From NCBI GenBank assembly GCA_024398635.1, contig JAKSIV010000008.1, positions 28,603 to 92,602 on the forward strand: a stretch of 64,000 nucleotides of DNA, given 5' to 3'. This document shows, one piece after another, positions 62,314 to 64,000 of the stretch. Positions within the stretch are counted from its first letter, which is position 1, and every line of letters begins with the position of its first letter. The position numbers and the translations under genes are program-made. The notes beneath the pieces were generated by a model, which saw only the letters and a list, made by a program, of their open reading frames with translations, did no database searches and had not been told where the DNA came from. Origin of the DNA: Bacteroidaceae bacterium (GTDB lineage Bacteria > Bacteroidota > Bacteroidia > Bacteroidales > Bacteroidaceae).

Positions 62314-63957
62314 TTATTCCATAAGAGACGACTCGGCAAGTTGCTTTATTTTGTTGTGGTATTCCTTTGTGGTATAAGACGGTATCTTAGGTTTAAACGA
62401 ATCAGAATAACAAGCTATCCTTTCCAGTTTTTCCTTGTCACCATTATGATGATACAACTGTGCCAGATAATACAACGGAGTTATTCTGTTGGGGACCATC
62501 ATGAATGATCTGATATAAGATTGCTCTGCCTTGTCATGATATCCGTGCCTGACATTGTTATTCCCTATTTCATACCAAAATACAGGATTACAGCTACGGG
62601 ATGCACCGACTCTTAATATAGAGTCACTCTTTTCATATTGTCCCGTCATACTTAAGGAAACACCGTATTCATACAATAAATTCAAATTCAGAAAGTCTTT
62701 GTCAATCTGTTTCTCACAATAATCGCAAACAGTAGAATACTCTCCGTTACTGAAGAAGAAAGCTATATCGCTCTCCATATTATCAAGTTTGTTTTTGTAT
62801 TCTATTTGGGGCAGTTCAAGAAAAAGTATTGCTCCGGACAAAACCGCCCCTACTGCATTTGTAATCCAGTGAACACACTTTAATCTGGTATTTGTTATCT
62901 GATAATCCATACTTCCAGCGGCTCCCATGAATATGGAAAGCAACAGGCAATACACCGAATAACAATGGGGGTACGAAAACTGTGAGGTAATGAATAGAGA
63001 CAACAAACCATATCCAAGCGGACTACTGTTCCTTATAAGCACAACCATTCCTCTTATGAAGATGTAGAAAGCCAGCAACATGGCAAACAAGCCGTGTTCG
63101 ACCCCCATCCTGAGAAACTCATTAAAGGCCGTCAATGGAGTACATGCATATCCCGTATCTCCCTTGTTAAGATTGACAAGAGTGTTTATGTCCACATTTT
63201 CACTGTAATCACTGAAATACCGGTACTGTTCAAGTCCGAATGCTCCGGCATAACCATCGGCTCCTGTCCCCATTATTCCATTATGGGCAATGATCTTTGT
63301 CGCGATCTTTGCCATATACAGCCGGCCATCGGCCGATGGTTTTTTCAAAAAATACAGAACGGCAAAAAAAGCAATCAACACTATGGATATCGATATTATA
63401 TGTCTCCTGATAAAGCCCGAGGAACGAGGATTCATATTTAGGAAACACATGCCGGGAACAATCACTGACATAACAGCCAAACGGCTCTTTGAAAAAAAGA
63501 TCATCGCGACCAATGTGCCTGTAACAATGTACAACGCCACTCTTAACAGCATTTTCTTAAACTTGAAAATCAGAACGACAAGGATGCTGCAGGCAATTGA
63601 AAGCAAGCATGCAAAAATATTGGGGTTCAGCAACGTTCCGACAGGATACGGTGCTCCCTGCAACAATTGCATAATGCCTACGTATGTCTCTCTTAATGAG
63701 AGGACCAAAAGAACAATCAACGTTACCACATATGACTCTCTTTTGAAAAACCGGAATGACAACCGAAATACAGAATAGTAGAATATCATCAGAACTGTAT
63801 TTCTCAATCTGATATCATGCAGGCCGTCAATTACGGAATTAAAGTCAGCATGCATATAATGGCATATCAAGACCCATATTACAAGCAATAAAACGCTTAA
63901 GTCTATTGAGTTATAGTTCTTGAATCTGTTGACACAATCAGTGTATTTAGTAAACAT
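62314..63957 (-). CDS. O-antigen ligase/polymerase-like membrane protein with TPR tail
   Basis: 547 aa. About eleven membrane helices in residues 20-390 with a large extracytoplasmic loop (about 215-275, GTGADGYAGAFGLEQYRYFS), as in Wzy/WaaL-type proteins; the PTAHN-like FNEFLRMGVEHGLFAML segment is characteristic of the Wzy_C family. The last about 140 residues form TPR-like helices (SLSMTGQYEKSDSILRVGAS, KAEQSYIRSFMMVPNRIT). Likely acts on surface glycans. The ATG is 43 bases from the window edge, so its operon partners are not seen. Confidence 0.8.
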   Translation of the reverse strand: MFTKYTDCVNRFKNYNSIDLSVLLLVIWVLICHYMHADFNSVIDGLHDIRLRNTVLMIFYYSVFRLSFRFFKRESYVVTLIVLLVLSLRETYVGIMQLLQGAPYPVGTLLNPNIFACLLSIACSILVVLIFKFKKMLLRVALYIVTGTLVAMIFFSKSRLAVMSVIVPGMCFLNMNPRSSGFIRRHIISISIVLIAFFAVLYFLKKPSADGRLYMAKIATKIIAHNGIMGTGADGYAGAFGLEQYRYFSDYSENVDINTLVNLNKGDTGYACTPLTAFNEFLRMGVEHGLFAMLLAFYIFIRGMVVLIRNSSPLGYGLLSLFITSQFSYPHCYSVYCLLLSIFMGAAGSMDYQITNTRLKCVHWITNAVGAVLSGAILFLELPQIEYKNKLDNMESDIAFFFSNGEYSTVCDYCEKQIDKDFLNLNLLYEYGVSLSMTGQYEKSDSILRVGASRSCNPVFWYEIGNNNVRHGYHDKAEQSYIRSFMMVPNRITPLYYLAQLYHHNGDKEKLERIACYSDSFKPKIPSYTTKEYHNKIKQLAESSLME

Positions 63958-64000
63958 TAAAAAATAACTTGAACTTTTTGGGGCATGATTCCAGGCTTTG

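Noticed and set aside
1..64000. CRISPR arrays, rRNA genes, riboswitches, complete insertion sequences
   Set aside because: No regularly spaced repeats with unique spacers, no rRNA sequence, no recognisable riboswitch leader (including before ribF) and no intact transposase were seen.

Overview
This window comes from the chromosome of a Bacteroidales bacterium (Bacteroides/Phocaeicola/Prevotella relatives). The evidence is: many upstream regions carry the Bacteroidetes -7 box TAnnTTTG (several with a TTTG/TTG about 19-20 bases further up); purine-rich Shine-Dalgarno sites are inconspicuous; and the gene orders and families are typical of the group (purH-mreBCD-mrdA-rodA, holB-ricT, parE-coaD-ctp, DUF6057 and DUF4419 proteins, lipoproteins with short lipoboxes, BlaR1-like M56 peptidases with large added domains). 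No rRNA, CRISPR array or intact insertion sequence was found. Layout, left to right: 1-713 is an uncertain left edge holding a truncated lipoprotein reading frame that runs off the window. tRNA-Lys follows. 1075-5758 (minus) is a tight four-gene operon: DUF6057 membrane protein, TolB-like lipoprotein with a CXXCH motif, small coiled-coil lipoprotein, and a radical SAM/SPASM enzyme. 5858-11764 (plus) holds rsmI, hflX, class I fumarase, holB and ricT. 11758-18964 (minus) is the cell-shape block rodA, mrdA, mreD, mreC, mreB with purH in front. 19164-21610 (plus) is a DUF362 protein with a NapH/NapG-like polyferredoxin. 21643-30784 (minus) holds a beta-propeller lipoprotein, a GPH sugar transporter, the parE-coaD-ctp operon, a GNAT-like protein and an acid phosphatase. 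30890-42330 is an accessory segment: two paralogous BlaI/BlaR1-like regulatory modules (one with a TlpA-type thioredoxin) separated by a scar that holds a tRNA-Met 3' end copy, a decayed integrase, an unknown gene and an ATPase fragment; then an Abi-family gene without an obvious start codon, an orphan ORF and the tRNA-Met gene. 42473-44216 (plus) is ribF and a CPBP protease. 44225-54324 (minus) holds topA-aroK-argB and a spmAB-ybeY-TPR-outer membrane protein operon. 54419-57338 (minus) is a tandem pair of exported DUF4419 proteins. 57488-59851 (minus) is mannose-1-phosphate guanylyltransferase with an NhaC-type antiporter. tRNA-Leu at 59998 is followed by a small accessory patch (ParDE toxin-antitoxin, fragments of an outer membrane receptor and of an HTH antitoxin, a GNAT enzyme). 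The window ends in an O-antigen ligase-like protein with a TPR tail. How the parts work together: the housekeeping blocks supply cell-wall elongation (MreBCD, PBP2, RodA), nucleotide, riboflavin/FAD and arginine/shikimate steps, DNA replication and topology (delta', Topo IV B, Topo I) and ribosome-related functions (RsmI, HflX, YbeY). The more unusual parts are the radical SAM/lipoprotein operon, the duplicated metalloprotease sensor modules around an integration scar, and several families of short repeats: GGGGTCTGACCCC palindromes, GAGAATT tandem repeats placed just after stop codons, and a palindrome that incorporates the tRNA-Leu 3' end.
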